Positions 51,582-61,192 of a stretch of 64,000 nt of DNA are shown one piece after another; the stretch's first letter is position 1; each line of letters begins with the position of its first letter. Made by a program: the position numbers and the translations under genes. The notes under the pieces are model-generated. The model was not told the origin of the DNA and made no database searches. It saw only the letters and a list, made by a program, of their open reading frames with translations. Source of the stretch: CAYRYU01 sp964428355 (GTDB taxonomy: Bacteria > Muiribacteriota > Ozemobacteria > Ozemobacterales > Ozemobacteraceae); assembly GCA_964428355.1 (NCBI GenBank), contig CAYRYU010000009.1, positions 1-64,000 on the forward strand, given 5' to 3'.

Positions 51582-52130
51582 AAATCCCGGTCTCGGGGAG
51601 GCCACACTCTCCATTCGGATGTTGGCCGCCATCCCGCGGCCGGTAGGTTCTTTTCAGTTGCCCTTGTTTTCGAGACAATCGGGAGCATGCTCCCCAAACG
51701 AAGCGCCCCAAGTCCCATCCAGACCGGACAAGAGGGCTCTTTCCCCCCCTCCCTTGGCAAACGATGAGGGAAGAGCCCCGGGAAGCTTGATTCCTCGCAG
51801 TCCAAAAGGCTTCTTCTTCCGGAAGGCGGCGGAATTCTGGAGAGCAGGATGCAAAGCGGGGACGCATTCGGATTCAGAAGGTTCGCGCACCTGTGCCGTT
51901 CGTTGAAGGACCTTCCGACTGCAACATGTCTCCCTTCATCTCGTCAGATTCGGAACGAAACCTTGAAACCGCCGTTTCCGCAATTCCCGAATCGAACCCG
52001 GTCTGGGGGAACCATCCTCCCGTTCCCCTGTAAGGACGAACGATTATGGTATCATTCCTGAAGATGGAAGGTACCCCTTCGAGAGGGTGAGACCCCGGGG
52101 ATGCTAATCATCCCAAGCTGAGGAGGAACC
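51582..52130. other. 549-base intergenic region with one long hairpin
   Basis: No convincing gene was found on either strand. An imperfect inverted repeat lies at 51734-51778 (GGGCTCTT paired with AAGAGCCC, extended by CCC/GAGGG with a bulge). The region separates the Sel1 gene from the 2701-residue gene. Its last 80 bases hold the latter's probable promoter and a leader with two short hairpins. Confidence 0.6.
52047..52055 (+). promoter_or_regulatory. Possible extended -10 promoter
   Basis: TGG precedes TATCAT, 75 bases before the ATG at 52131. No good -35 is visible. The leader after it contains GGGATG-CTAAT-CATCCC, a small hairpin upstream of the GAGGAGG ribosome site. Confidence 0.4.
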
Positions 52131-55100
52131 ATGCGCAAGAGCCTTTTCGTCCTGATCTTCATCATTTCCGCCACCCTTCTTTTCCTCCAGGTGGGATGCA
52201 GGTTTTTCGGCCTTGGAACGGTCGACCAGGAGATTGCCCTTTCCCCCGAAAGCCTTGCCCGTGAGGACGGACACGCGCGGGTTTCATTCAAGATCGTCCT
52301 GCCTGGGGCTCCGAAGAATTCCCCCAGCCCCGCGGTCCGCGCTTCGGCCGGAACGGCCTCGATCACCTTCCGACTGACCCTTCTCGACGCAGGAAATCCT
52401 CTCGCTTCCCCAACCACCCTTGTAAAGTGGGCGCTGGTAGACTCTTCGGGAACCGCCAGCATCGTTTTTTCCGATCTGCCTATCCGAACAGTGGTCGGGG
52501 AAATGATCGTGTTCGGAGGTTCGATCGGAGGCCGAACGAACTTCCACGGAGGCGCGGACCTCATCGACGGAGACAACGAAATCGAACTGAGTCCCCAGGG
52601 TTCCGGCCATCGTTCGGACGTCCTGGCCCAGGTCATCCTCCAGATCGCGGCGATTCCGGAGATGCTGATCCGGCTTCCACACAACCTGGCTGCCTCAGTC
52701 ATGAATGCCGGCGCAGGTTATCTTGACCCTGGAACGAACATGCTGACAGCTTCTCCGACCGCGGGCCTCTTTACCGAGATCGTCGACCGCGTACTCACGG
52801 CGGGGGTTTCAGCACCCACCTACACCCGGATCGCCATGTCCGACGGTGGAATGTCCATCCAGGGCAGCGGACCGGCAACCTGGACCAGGGCGACCTCCCA
52901 GATCTGGGGGGGAACGCCGCACGCAGTCGAGTTCTTCCGCGCCACCCGGATCCTTCGCCACGGTTTCGGGGGATTCGGGTACGTTCTTTGGGAAAGCGGC
53001 GCGGGTAACCGGTTCGGCCTCACGCGGATCGACTCCTCGACCGGGGACCTCCTCAACTACCTTGTCCTGGATGGCTCTCCCGGCCCCTGCGCCCCGATGC
53101 CCGATGACGGGCTACTGATCGGGGGGAGCATGGACTCCCTCCCGCTTCTGGTCCGCTGGACCGGACGTGAAAACGCATTTCTGACTCCCTCCTCTCTTTC
53201 TTCATTCTCAAAAGCATGGGCCCATTCGTTTTCGGAAGTGAAACCGGACGTGAAGATCCCCGAGCCGGGGGTGGATTTCCTGCTTTTCCAGCCCGGGTCC
53301 GAACGAATCTACTGCGGGGTCTGTGATCCCAGGACTGGTCAGACCAGGCATTTTGCGGTCGACCCCTCGAACGGGAAACCGGATCCCGAGGAAAGTCATG
53401 GAATCCCCATCTGGGCGACCCCCTCGGACCGTGAAGTAATCGTCTTCTGGGAAACGGGGGCCGGGGTCGTTTCCAGCAACCTCTACTGGGCAACCCAACC
53501 ATTCGACCTTCCTTCCCCACTGGCGACAAAGGTCGATGGAGCCGTTTCCCCCTTCCATCACCAGGGACTCGACAACGGAAGGGCATACTACTACCGTGTC
53601 ACCACGATCGATGGAGGGGGTCTCGAGTCAGCTCCCTCGTCAACAGTAACATCGGTCCCCGGGGACAACACGCCCCCCATCGTCACAGAAGTATTCCCGG
53701 CCGAGAACGCCTTGGAAGTCCCTGTGGAAACCACCATCGGGGTCATTTTCAGCGAATCCATGGACGGGGCGACCCTTGTCCCGGGAAGCATAACCCTTTG
53801 CAGCGGAACCGCATGCATCCCTGGCAATGTGACATTCGGGCCGGGAGCCACCAACGCCACCTTCACTCCCGACGCGGCACTGGCCTACAACACCACCTAT
53901 ACCGCCACCATCGGCCTTGGAGTCAAGGATCTCGCGGGGAATCCCCCTGCTGCCGAAAAGTCCTGGAGCTTCACGACCCGCAACGTTCCCGATACAACAC
54001 CCCCGATCGTGGTTTCCATGACTCCCGCTTCGGGGGCGGGAGGAATATCGACCGGGACATCGGTTACCATGGGTTTCAGCGAGCCGATGGACCCCTCTTC
54101 ACTTTCCACCTCGACGATTTTCCTGGCAAGCGGGACAAAGGTCTTTCAGGGCCTCATAACCGTCAGCCCCGACCTAACGGTCGCGACCCTCACCCTGGAG
54201 TTTCCCCTCGCATATTCCGCACAATACAGGATGACGGTAAAGGGAACGGTCGCGGACATTGCTGGGAACCAGATGGGATCAGACCATTCCTGGATTTTCT
54301 CCACCGTCCCAGCCCCCGACACCGTTCCACCAGTGATCACGACGATCGATCCGCCCGAAAACGCGATCGAAGTCGGAATCGGAAAGGTGATCACGGTCGG
54401 TTTCAGCGAGCCGATGGATGCCTCGACCCTGGTACCCGGCAACCTCTCCCTTGCAAGCGGGTCCACCGAACTCGATGGGACCGTGAGCGTAAGCCCGGAC
54501 CTTTCCACAGCCACTTTCACCCCAGCGGCACCCCTCGAAACCGGAACAACCTACACCTTTACCGTCGGAAGTTCCGCCAGGGATCTCGCCGGCAACGGGC
54601 TTTCACAACCCCGGAAATGGAACTTCACGACATCGGCCGATCCCGATACCACACCCCCCACTATCGTTTCAGTTTTCCCTGAAGAGAACTCGATCGATTT
54701 TCCGGCAACAGGGGTGATCGCTGTCCGCTTCAACGAACCTATCGAGGCCCCTTCGCTTTCCTCCGGAACCTTCATCGTCTCCGATGGAGCGAGCCCTGTC
54801 CCGGGCGCAATCCTTCTCGGTCCCGACCGGACGATGGCTACCTTCACACCCACAAGCCCCCTTCCATCGGGAAGACAACTTTCGGTCACAGTCACGACGG
54901 GTGTTAAGGACTCTTCCGGAAATGCGCTTTCAAAGGAGAAAACCTGGACATTCACGACGATCCATGCCTCGGATACCACCCCCCCGACGGTCGTTTCCGT
55001 CTCTCCCCTCGAGAACTCGACAGGAATCGGCACCCAGAGTCTGCTCATCATCTCTTTTAGCGAGGCTCTGGAACCTTCCTCGGTATCCACGATTTCGGTG

Positions 55101-58100
55101 ATTCTCTCCAGCGGCGCAACCGGAATCGACGGGGCGGTAACCCTGGCCTCCGGCGGAACCCTCGTGACCTTCGTTCCTGCCGCCCCCCTCGCATATTCGG
55201 TTCAGTATTCCGCGAGAGTGAAGTCCGGGATCCGGGATCTGGCAGGGAACCATCTGGAGGCTGAAAAAACCTGGGACTTTACGACCATCGCAGTTTCCGA
55301 CACGACCCCGCCCACGGTGGTGGAGGTCTTCCCCTCCGAGAACGCGGTCCTCGTTTCGACGGGAACGGTTGTTTCCGTAACGTTCAACGAACCGATGGAC
55401 CTTTCCACCCTCTCGACGGAGACCGTGACCCTTTCCAGCGGTTCCATCCCGGTCGCGGGAACGTTGTCCTTCAGCGGGGACAGGATGACGGCAACCTTCA
55501 CCCCGTCCGCTTCGCTCGCAGCTGAAACCAACTTTACCGCTACCGTGAAAACCGGCGTCAAGGACGAAGCGGGAAATTCCATCCAAGCGGTGAAATCCTG
55601 GACTTTCACCACCGCTCCGGTTCCCGACACAACTGCCCCGACGGTTCTTTCGGTCGATCCCGCGGAGAATTCCACCGATCAGGGAATCGGCCGGGTGATC
55701 ACTGTTTGCTTTTCGGAGCCCATGGACCAGACGACGATATCCACATCGACTTTCAGCCTGGCGAGCGGTTCGGTCCCGGTTGCCGGAACGATCACGATCG
55801 GCACCGACGGAGCCTGCGCCACGTTCACCCCAGACCTGCCTTTGGAATACGGCTCGGCCTATACGGCATCGGTCACGACTGGAGTCCGTGACCTCGCAGG
55901 GAACCCACTCCAGGCATCCAAGGTGTGGTCCTTCACGACCTCGACCGTGACGGACACCACCCCGCCCGTGGTTGTTTCGGTTCTTCCGTCGGAATCCGCC
56001 GAAGGATGCGAGATCGGAACGAAGCTGACGATCACGTTCAGCGAAGGAATGGATCCCACGTCGATCTCATCCGCCAGCATCACCCTTGCGAGCGGAACCA
56101 CCGATATCCCGGGAACGCTTTCCATCAGCCCGGACCGGACGATCGCCACCTTCAGCCCGGATTCCCCGCTGGATTACGTCACAACCTACACTGCCACCGT
56201 GAAAACTACCGCCCGTGATGTGGCGGGAAACCCGCTGGCCGCAGAAAAAGCATGGAACTTCACCACCAGGACCCCGGATCTGGCACCCCCCACGGTGGTC
56301 TGGGTCCTTCCAGCGGAAAATGCGGTCGGAGTGGCCACCCAGACCGCGCTGTGCATCAGCTTCAGTGAAGCGATGGACCCCACCTCGCTTTCAACGGCAA
56401 CCATCAGCCTTTCCAGCGGGGTTCAGGGAATCGAAGGCTCGGTAACCGTTTCGCCGGATGGGACCATGGCCACCTTTACCCTGCTCGCCGCGCTCGATTA
56501 CTCGTCGACCCTTTCTGCCGCAATCGGGACGGGAGCCAGGGATCTTGCAGGGAACCCCCTCTCCGCCCCGAAAGCATGGGTTTTCAGCACGATGCCCGCC
56601 CCCGACACGATTCCGCCCTCGGTCACCTCGGTGGCTCCGGCAAGCGGCGCGATGGATGTCCCCCTTTCATCCGCCCTCTTCATGGAATTCAGCGAACCCA
56701 TCGCGTCCTCTTCCCTCGCCTCGGCGGTTTCACTCGTAAGGGTTTCCGACGGTATGCCGGTGCCGCTCGATCAGCCGACATTCGGTTCAGGATATCTCCT
56801 TGCGACGATCACAATTGGAGAAGAGCTCATCCGTTCGAAGGAATACGAGATAAGGGTTTCGGGCCTCCGCGACCTCGCGGGAAATTCCCAGACCCTGGAT
56901 TTCGTCAGTCGTTTCGATACCGTCAACGACCGGTTCGAGGACAACGGGACGGCTTCCACCGCAGCAACGCTCGTGGGAACGCTGGGAGATCTTTCTATCA
57001 AGCCCGCTGGGGAATTCGACTGGTTCAGGCTCACTCTGGCAACGCATTCGGGCCTCGTCATCGAAACCGACGGCGAGGGTGGAGGGGATTCCTTGCTGGC
57101 CCTCTATTCGGATCCTTACTCATCCCCGGTCGCTTACGATGACGACGGGGGACCGGGCAACTACTCCCGGATCAGCCTTTCCTACCTGGCGAAGGGAACC
57201 TACTTCGTTAAGGTCTGGTGCTATTCTTCCTCGGCCGAAATCGCGAGCTACCAGGTCTCCCTGACGACTTCGGTCCATCTCCCGACCGTGGATTCGACCG
57301 TCCCCGCTAGCGGGGCAACCGGTTTCCCGGCCACCTCGCCGGTTACGATAACCTTCGTCGAGCCGATGGATCCTTCTTCAATCATCCCTGCGAACATCAC
57401 CCTCTCTTCGGGAACCGCAGACCTGCCGGGAACGATTACGTTGGCCCCCGACAATCGAACCGCCACCTTCACCCCGACTTCTATGCTTCCGAGTCTTTCG
57501 CTGATCACGCTGAAAATCGGAACCGGGGTCAAGGACGAGGAAGGGAACGCCCTCGCTTCAGACGACATCCGAACCTTCACCACCGCCGCACCGGATTCCA
57601 CGGGCCCCGCTGTCGTGGAAACAACTCCTGGAAGCGGCTCGACCGGAATATTCCTCGATTCATCGCTCACGATTGGGTTCAGCGAATCCATGGATGCGTC
57701 GACCATTGCACCAGGGGTGACACTTGTCCGGGTTTCCGACAGCAGCCCGGTCCTCCTTTCGGATCCGGTTTTCAACGGATCGAAAACCGTCGCCACCTTG
57801 ACTCCGGCCACCGCCCTCGCCGGGTCGACCGAATACGAGGCGCGGATTTCCGGATGCAAGGACCAATCAGGTCTTTCCCTGGCTTCCGATTCGGTCTGGC
57901 GTTTCACGACCATGCCGCAATACGATCCCCTCGAACCGAACGATACCTGGTCCAGAAGCGCATCCATCACGGGGACGATCGGAAGTCTTTCCATGCAACC
58001 CGCGGGGGATTATGACTGGTTCAGGTTTGACGTGGACTCGATATCCCACGTGGTGCTCGAGACTGCGGGAACACCCGGTGGGGACACCGTCCTGACTCTC

Positions 58101-60236
58101 TTCTCGGATCCGCTCGGAACTTCCATCTTCGAAAACGACGATAACGGAGCCAACGCGTATTCCAGGATCGATCTGGCGGAACTCGAGGCCGGGACTTTCT
58201 ATGCGAGGGTGCGATGCTTCAGTTCCTCCGCCCAGATCTCAAGCTACCAGCTCGCGCTGTCCGTGGCCTCCAATCCGCCCCGCATCGTCACGGCAATCCC
58301 GGCGAGCGGGTCGACCGACGTCGCGGCGACTTCGGCGGTAACAATCACTTTCAGCGAACCGATGAATCCCCTGACGTTGACCACCACGAACATCGTCCTG
58401 AAACAAGGCGGAACGGACATTCCGGGCGCAATCAGCGTCGGGAACGGAAACCGGACAGCCACTTTCACCCCGGATTCCCCTCTTCCCCACACCGCGACAT
58501 TCACGGTCACCGTCAAGACCGGAGTCGAGGATGCGGAAGGGACGGCGATGGCTTCGGAAACGACATGGGACTTCTCGACCCCGGATCAGACTCCTCCATC
58601 AATCGTGTCAGTTTCACCAGCCGAGAACGCTTCCGGAATCCTCGCGAAGACCTCCGTCGGAGTCGTCTTCAGCGAACCGATGGACGCGAGCACCCTGAGC
58701 ACTTCGAATTTCGCACTCGCAAGCGGAACGACCGGCATCAGCGGGACCATTGCATTCGGAGTCGATCGAACGACAGCGACATTCACCCCGGCTTCACCCC
58801 TTCCCTACCAGGCAATAATTACTGCCACGGTGAAAACCGGTGTGAAGGATAATTCAGGAAACCATCTCCAGGCGGAAAAAACCTGGGACTTCTCTACGGC
58901 TTCCGCCGACAACGAACCGCCGCTTCTGCTTTTCCTGAACCCTGCTTCAGGGTCCATGAATATCGCTTCGAATGTCGTCATCGGAATCGTCTTCGACGAA
59001 CCGGTTGCGACATCGACGTTGAACGGAACGAACATCATCGTATCGAGCGGAGGAACGAACATTCCCGGGACAATAACCTTCACGGGGAACGGTATGAACG
59101 CTACGTTCACGCCCGCCGGCCCCCTGCCATACGCCACCATTTCGGTAACCATAGGTACCGGGGTGACGGACCTGAACGGAAACCCCATGGCGGAGCAACA
59201 GAGCTGTGGATTGATGGTCATACCCAGGTTCGTCGCCGTGGATGGAGGGCTCAACCATGCAATATTCCTGATGGAAGACGGCACCGTCTGGACCGTCGGA
59301 GACAACAACTGTGGACAACTCGGAATGAGCGGCCTGACGATCACGCGGACCCAGCTGGTGAAAGCATACATCGACGATGCGATTGCCGTATCCGCCGGGG
59401 AATACGCTTCTTACGCCATCAAATCGGACGGAACCCTATGGGCCTGGGGAGACAATCAGTCCGGCTGCATAGGAACCAGCCCCTATGAATTCGTTCCAAC
59501 ACCCCTGCAAGTGGGCTTGTCAAACGTCAGGCAGGTTTATTCCGGAGGTGGGAAGCACGTGTTGGCCGTTCTTCAGGATGGAACCGTCTGGTCCTGGGGA
59601 GAGAACTCCTATGGACAACTTGGCGATGGAACGCTACTTCCACACGGCACCCCGGAACAGGTGATCAACCTAACCGATGTGGTCGCTGTTTCCGCGGCAG
59701 GCGATTTGTTTTCGGCGGTGTCGTTCGCATTGAAAAGTGACGGAACGGTCTGGTCCTGGGGCCTGGGGGTCGCCACTCCCACCCAGAACGCAAGCCTCTC
59801 GGGAATCGTTTCCATAGTCGCTTCTTATAAAGCCTCGGGCGGGGTATATGCCCTGAAAAGTGACGGGACAGTCCTGGATGGCTCGGGAGCTTCCCTGGGA
59901 ATTTCCCCGATAAGATCGATTTCCAGTGACCGCACATCGTTCGGAGATCACGTCATCGCCCTCAAGCCCGATGGGACCCTTATGGGAATGGGGAGCAACT
60001 CATGGGGGCAGTTGGCCGATAATCCCGGAGCAAGTTCGTTCTTCCCCATCAATTCGATTTCCGATATCGGGATAATCGGGTGTGGTGATTCCCGAAGTTA
60101 CTGCATCGACAAGAATGGACTTGGATGGGGGTTTGGCGAAAACGGGTATGGTGAACTGGGCATCGGAAACAAGGTCGATACTGGGACCCCAACCATGATC
60201 GTCTGGCCGTCATATTTTTACATCCACGGGAATTAG
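52131..60236 (+). CDS. Giant surface protein: ~15 Big_5 modules, 2 PPC domains, RCC1 propeller
   Basis: This 2701-residue protein starts with a hydrophobic signal ending VGC, a possible but non-canonical lipobox (Gln at -3). A region of unknown fold runs to about 420, and a fibronectin-III-like segment to about 505. About 15 Big_5 Ig-like modules follow, each opening DTTPP-like and centred on FSEPMD. Two PPC domains interrupt them (about 1597-1713 and 1930-2044, DWFRL and DDDGG motifs). The end (about 2364-2701) has seven RCC1-type repeats (DGTVWSWGENSYGQLG), enough for one propeller. It is probably a long adhesive or sensory surface rod. Confidence 0.88.
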   Translation: MRKSLFVLIFIISATLLFLQVGCRFFGLGTVDQEIALSPESLAREDGHARVSFKIVLPGAPKNSPSPAVRASAGTASITFRLTLLDAGNPLASPTTLVKWALVDSSGTASIVFSDLPIRTVVGEMIVFGGSIGGRTNFHGGADLIDGDNEIELSPQGSGHRSDVLAQVILQIAAIPEMLIRLPHNLAASVMNAGAGYLDPGTNMLTASPTAGLFTEIVDRVLTAGVSAPTYTRIAMSDGGMSIQGSGPATWTRATSQIWGGTPHAVEFFRATRILRHGFGGFGYVLWESGAGNRFGLTRIDSSTGDLLNYLVLDGSPGPCAPMPDDGLLIGGSMDSLPLLVRWTGRENAFLTPSSLSSFSKAWAHSFSEVKPDVKIPEPGVDFLLFQPGSERIYCGVCDPRTGQTRHFAVDPSNGKPDPEESHGIPIWATPSDREVIVFWETGAGVVSSNLYWATQPFDLPSPLATKVDGAVSPFHHQGLDNGRAYYYRVTTIDGGGLESAPSSTVTSVPGDNTPPIVTEVFPAENALEVPVETTIGVIFSESMDGATLVPGSITLCSGTACIPGNVTFGPGATNATFTPDAALAYNTTYTATIGLGVKDLAGNPPAAEKSWSFTTRNVPDTTPPIVVSMTPASGAGGISTGTSVTMGFSEPMDPSSLSTSTIFLASGTKVFQGLITVSPDLTVATLTLEFPLAYSAQYRMTVKGTVADIAGNQMGSDHSWIFSTVPAPDTVPPVITTIDPPENAIEVGIGKVITVGFSEPMDASTLVPGNLSLASGSTELDGTVSVSPDLSTATFTPAAPLETGTTYTFTVGSSARDLAGNGLSQPRKWNFTTSADPDTTPPTIVSVFPEENSIDFPATGVIAVRFNEPIEAPSLSSGTFIVSDGASPVPGAILLGPDRTMATFTPTSPLPSGRQLSVTVTTGVKDSSGNALSKEKTWTFTTIHASDTTPPTVVSVSPLENSTGIGTQSLLIISFSEALEPSSVSTISVILSSGATGIDGAVTLASGGTLVTFVPAAPLAYSVQYSARVKSGIRDLAGNHLEAEKTWDFTTIAVSDTTPPTVVEVFPSENAVLVSTGTVVSVTFNEPMDLSTLSTETVTLSSGSIPVAGTLSFSGDRMTATFTPSASLAAETNFTATVKTGVKDEAGNSIQAVKSWTFTTAPVPDTTAPTVLSVDPAENSTDQGIGRVITVCFSEPMDQTTISTSTFSLASGSVPVAGTITIGTDGACATFTPDLPLEYGSAYTASVTTGVRDLAGNPLQASKVWSFTTSTVTDTTPPVVVSVLPSESAEGCEIGTKLTITFSEGMDPTSISSASITLASGTTDIPGTLSISPDRTIATFSPDSPLDYVTTYTATVKTTARDVAGNPLAAEKAWNFTTRTPDLAPPTVVWVLPAENAVGVATQTALCISFSEAMDPTSLSTATISLSSGVQGIEGSVTVSPDGTMATFTLLAALDYSSTLSAAIGTGARDLAGNPLSAPKAWVFSTMPAPDTIPPSVTSVAPASGAMDVPLSSALFMEFSEPIASSSLASAVSLVRVSDGMPVPLDQPTFGSGYLLATITIGEELIRSKEYEIRVSGLRDLAGNSQTLDFVSRFDTVNDRFEDNGTASTAATLVGTLGDLSIKPAGEFDWFRLTLATHSGLVIETDGEGGGDSLLALYSDPYSSPVAYDDDGGPGNYSRISLSYLAKGTYFVKVWCYSSSAEIASYQVSLTTSVHLPTVDSTVPASGATGFPATSPVTITFVEPMDPSSIIPANITLSSGTADLPGTITLAPDNRTATFTPTSMLPSLSLITLKIGTGVKDEEGNALASDDIRTFTTAAPDSTGPAVVETTPGSGSTGIFLDSSLTIGFSESMDASTIAPGVTLVRVSDSSPVLLSDPVFNGSKTVATLTPATALAGSTEYEARISGCKDQSGLSLASDSVWRFTTMPQYDPLEPNDTWSRSASITGTIGSLSMQPAGDYDWFRFDVDSISHVVLETAGTPGGDTVLTLFSDPLGTSIFENDDNGANAYSRIDLAELEAGTFYARVRCFSSSAQISSYQLALSVASNPPRIVTAIPASGSTDVAATSAVTITFSEPMNPLTLTTTNIVLKQGGTDIPGAISVGNGNRTATFTPDSPLPHTATFTVTVKTGVEDAEGTAMASETTWDFSTPDQTPPSIVSVSPAENASGILAKTSVGVVFSEPMDASTLSTSNFALASGTTGISGTIAFGVDRTTATFTPASPLPYQAIITATVKTGVKDNSGNHLQAEKTWDFSTASADNEPPLLLFLNPASGSMNIASNVVIGIVFDEPVATSTLNGTNIIVSSGGTNIPGTITFTGNGMNATFTPAGPLPYATISVTIGTGVTDLNGNPMAEQQSCGLMVIPRFVAVDGGLNHAIFLMEDGTVWTVGDNNCGQLGMSGLTITRTQLVKAYIDDAIAVSAGEYASYAIKSDGTLWAWGDNQSGCIGTSPYEFVPTPLQVGLSNVRQVYSGGGKHVLAVLQDGTVWSWGENSYGQLGDGTLLPHGTPEQVINLTDVVAVSAAGDLFSAVSFALKSDGTVWSWGLGVATPTQNASLSGIVSIVASYKASGGVYALKSDGTVLDGSGASLGISPIRSISSDRTSFGDHVIALKPDGTLMGMGSNSWGQLADNPGASSFFPINSISDIGIIGCGDSRSYCIDKNGLGWGFGENGYGELGIGNKVDTGTPTMIVWPSYFYIHGN

Positions 60237-60369
60237 GCGGAAGCCCTCAAAGGAAGGCGGACTCACGGGAGTTCCCAAAAACGGTTGCATATCCCGGGGG
60301 TTTGGGAGACAATTTGACCCTCAATACGGGTCGGGGATTCACCCTCTCCCGAAAAATCAGGAGATATTC

Positions 60370-61182
60370 ATGAAACCTTCGGTTGTACTGTCGCTGCTTT
60401 TCGTCCTGACAATCGGGCTTATGCCGGTTCTCGCGGACGGGGGAATGGAAAGACCCCTGACGGAACAGGAAAAGACCTTCTTCCAGTCGGCCTACCAGGC
60501 CGGGGTCGGTTTCTTGCCCCCAGCCCCCGCCGGTTGGAACAAGGATGTCGAGGAGATCTCCATCCCCTCGCGGTTGAGCCAGGGTGTGGAGCCACCTCCC
60601 TTGCCCATGACCATCCGGTGCGAATATGCAAAGCCCATGGATCAATCGAAAGCCTTCGATATGGCCAACAACGCAGGTTCCATGGAAGCGCTTGGCGAAA
60701 CCGTCAACAAGCTGAGCGAGCAGCTGCAAGCCGCCGCGGCCAAAGGCGACCAGAAGGAAATGGCCCGGCTCCAGGAAGAGATGCAAAAGGCGGTAACCGG
60801 AAACGCGGGAGTCCAGAAAGCCCAGGCAATTGCCAAGGAAAACGAGCTGAACAACGCCCATATCTCCATCGATTTCAACGCGAACGGGGTGGATTATTCC
60901 CAGGTCAAAGAGATACCCGCTCCCGCACCCGCCTTCGGGGCAATCCGGATGGACCAATCCACCAACCCACAATTGTCGGGGAATGGAACCACATGGGTTT
61001 TCCTGGGACCGTTTTCCAAGAAGGGCTCGGGAGACTCTTTCCAGATCTACACCACCAGTAAGTCCGGCAAGGGAACCGACATAACCCGGATCATCATCCA
61101 GATAAGGGCCGACGGCAAGGTCGCGGATGACCTCCTGGCAAAAATGGACCTGAAGGGTCTTGCTGGGCTGATAAAGCAATGA
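60370..61182 (+). CDS. Secreted protein of unknown function
   Basis: This 270-residue protein has a signal peptide (MKPSVVLSLLFVLTIGLMPVLA) and no recognised domain. A central helical part (about 105-155) is rich in Ala, Gln and Glu and may be a coiled coil; beta-rich sequence follows. A TCAGGAG site precedes the ATG. The decarboxylase gene begins ten bases after its stop, so the two are likely co-transcribed. Confidence 0.75.
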   Translation: MKPSVVLSLLFVLTIGLMPVLADGGMERPLTEQEKTFFQSAYQAGVGFLPPAPAGWNKDVEEISIPSRLSQGVEPPPLPMTIRCEYAKPMDQSKAFDMANNAGSMEALGETVNKLSEQLQAAAAKGDQKEMARLQEEMQKAVTGNAGVQKAQAIAKENELNNAHISIDFNANGVDYSQVKEIPAPAPAFGAIRMDQSTNPQLSGNGTTWVFLGPFSKKGSGDSFQIYTTSKSGKGTDITRIIIQIRADGKVADDLLAKMDLKGLAGLIKQ

Positions 61183-61192
61183 TGCCGAGGAA

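Noticed and set aside
51654..51890. 78-residue frame on the minus strand
   Set aside because: It has no ribosome site and spans the imperfect hairpin; composition is not convincing.
52062..52130. Riboswitch in the leader of the giant gene
   Set aside because: Two small hairpins are present, but no known aptamer consensus could be matched.
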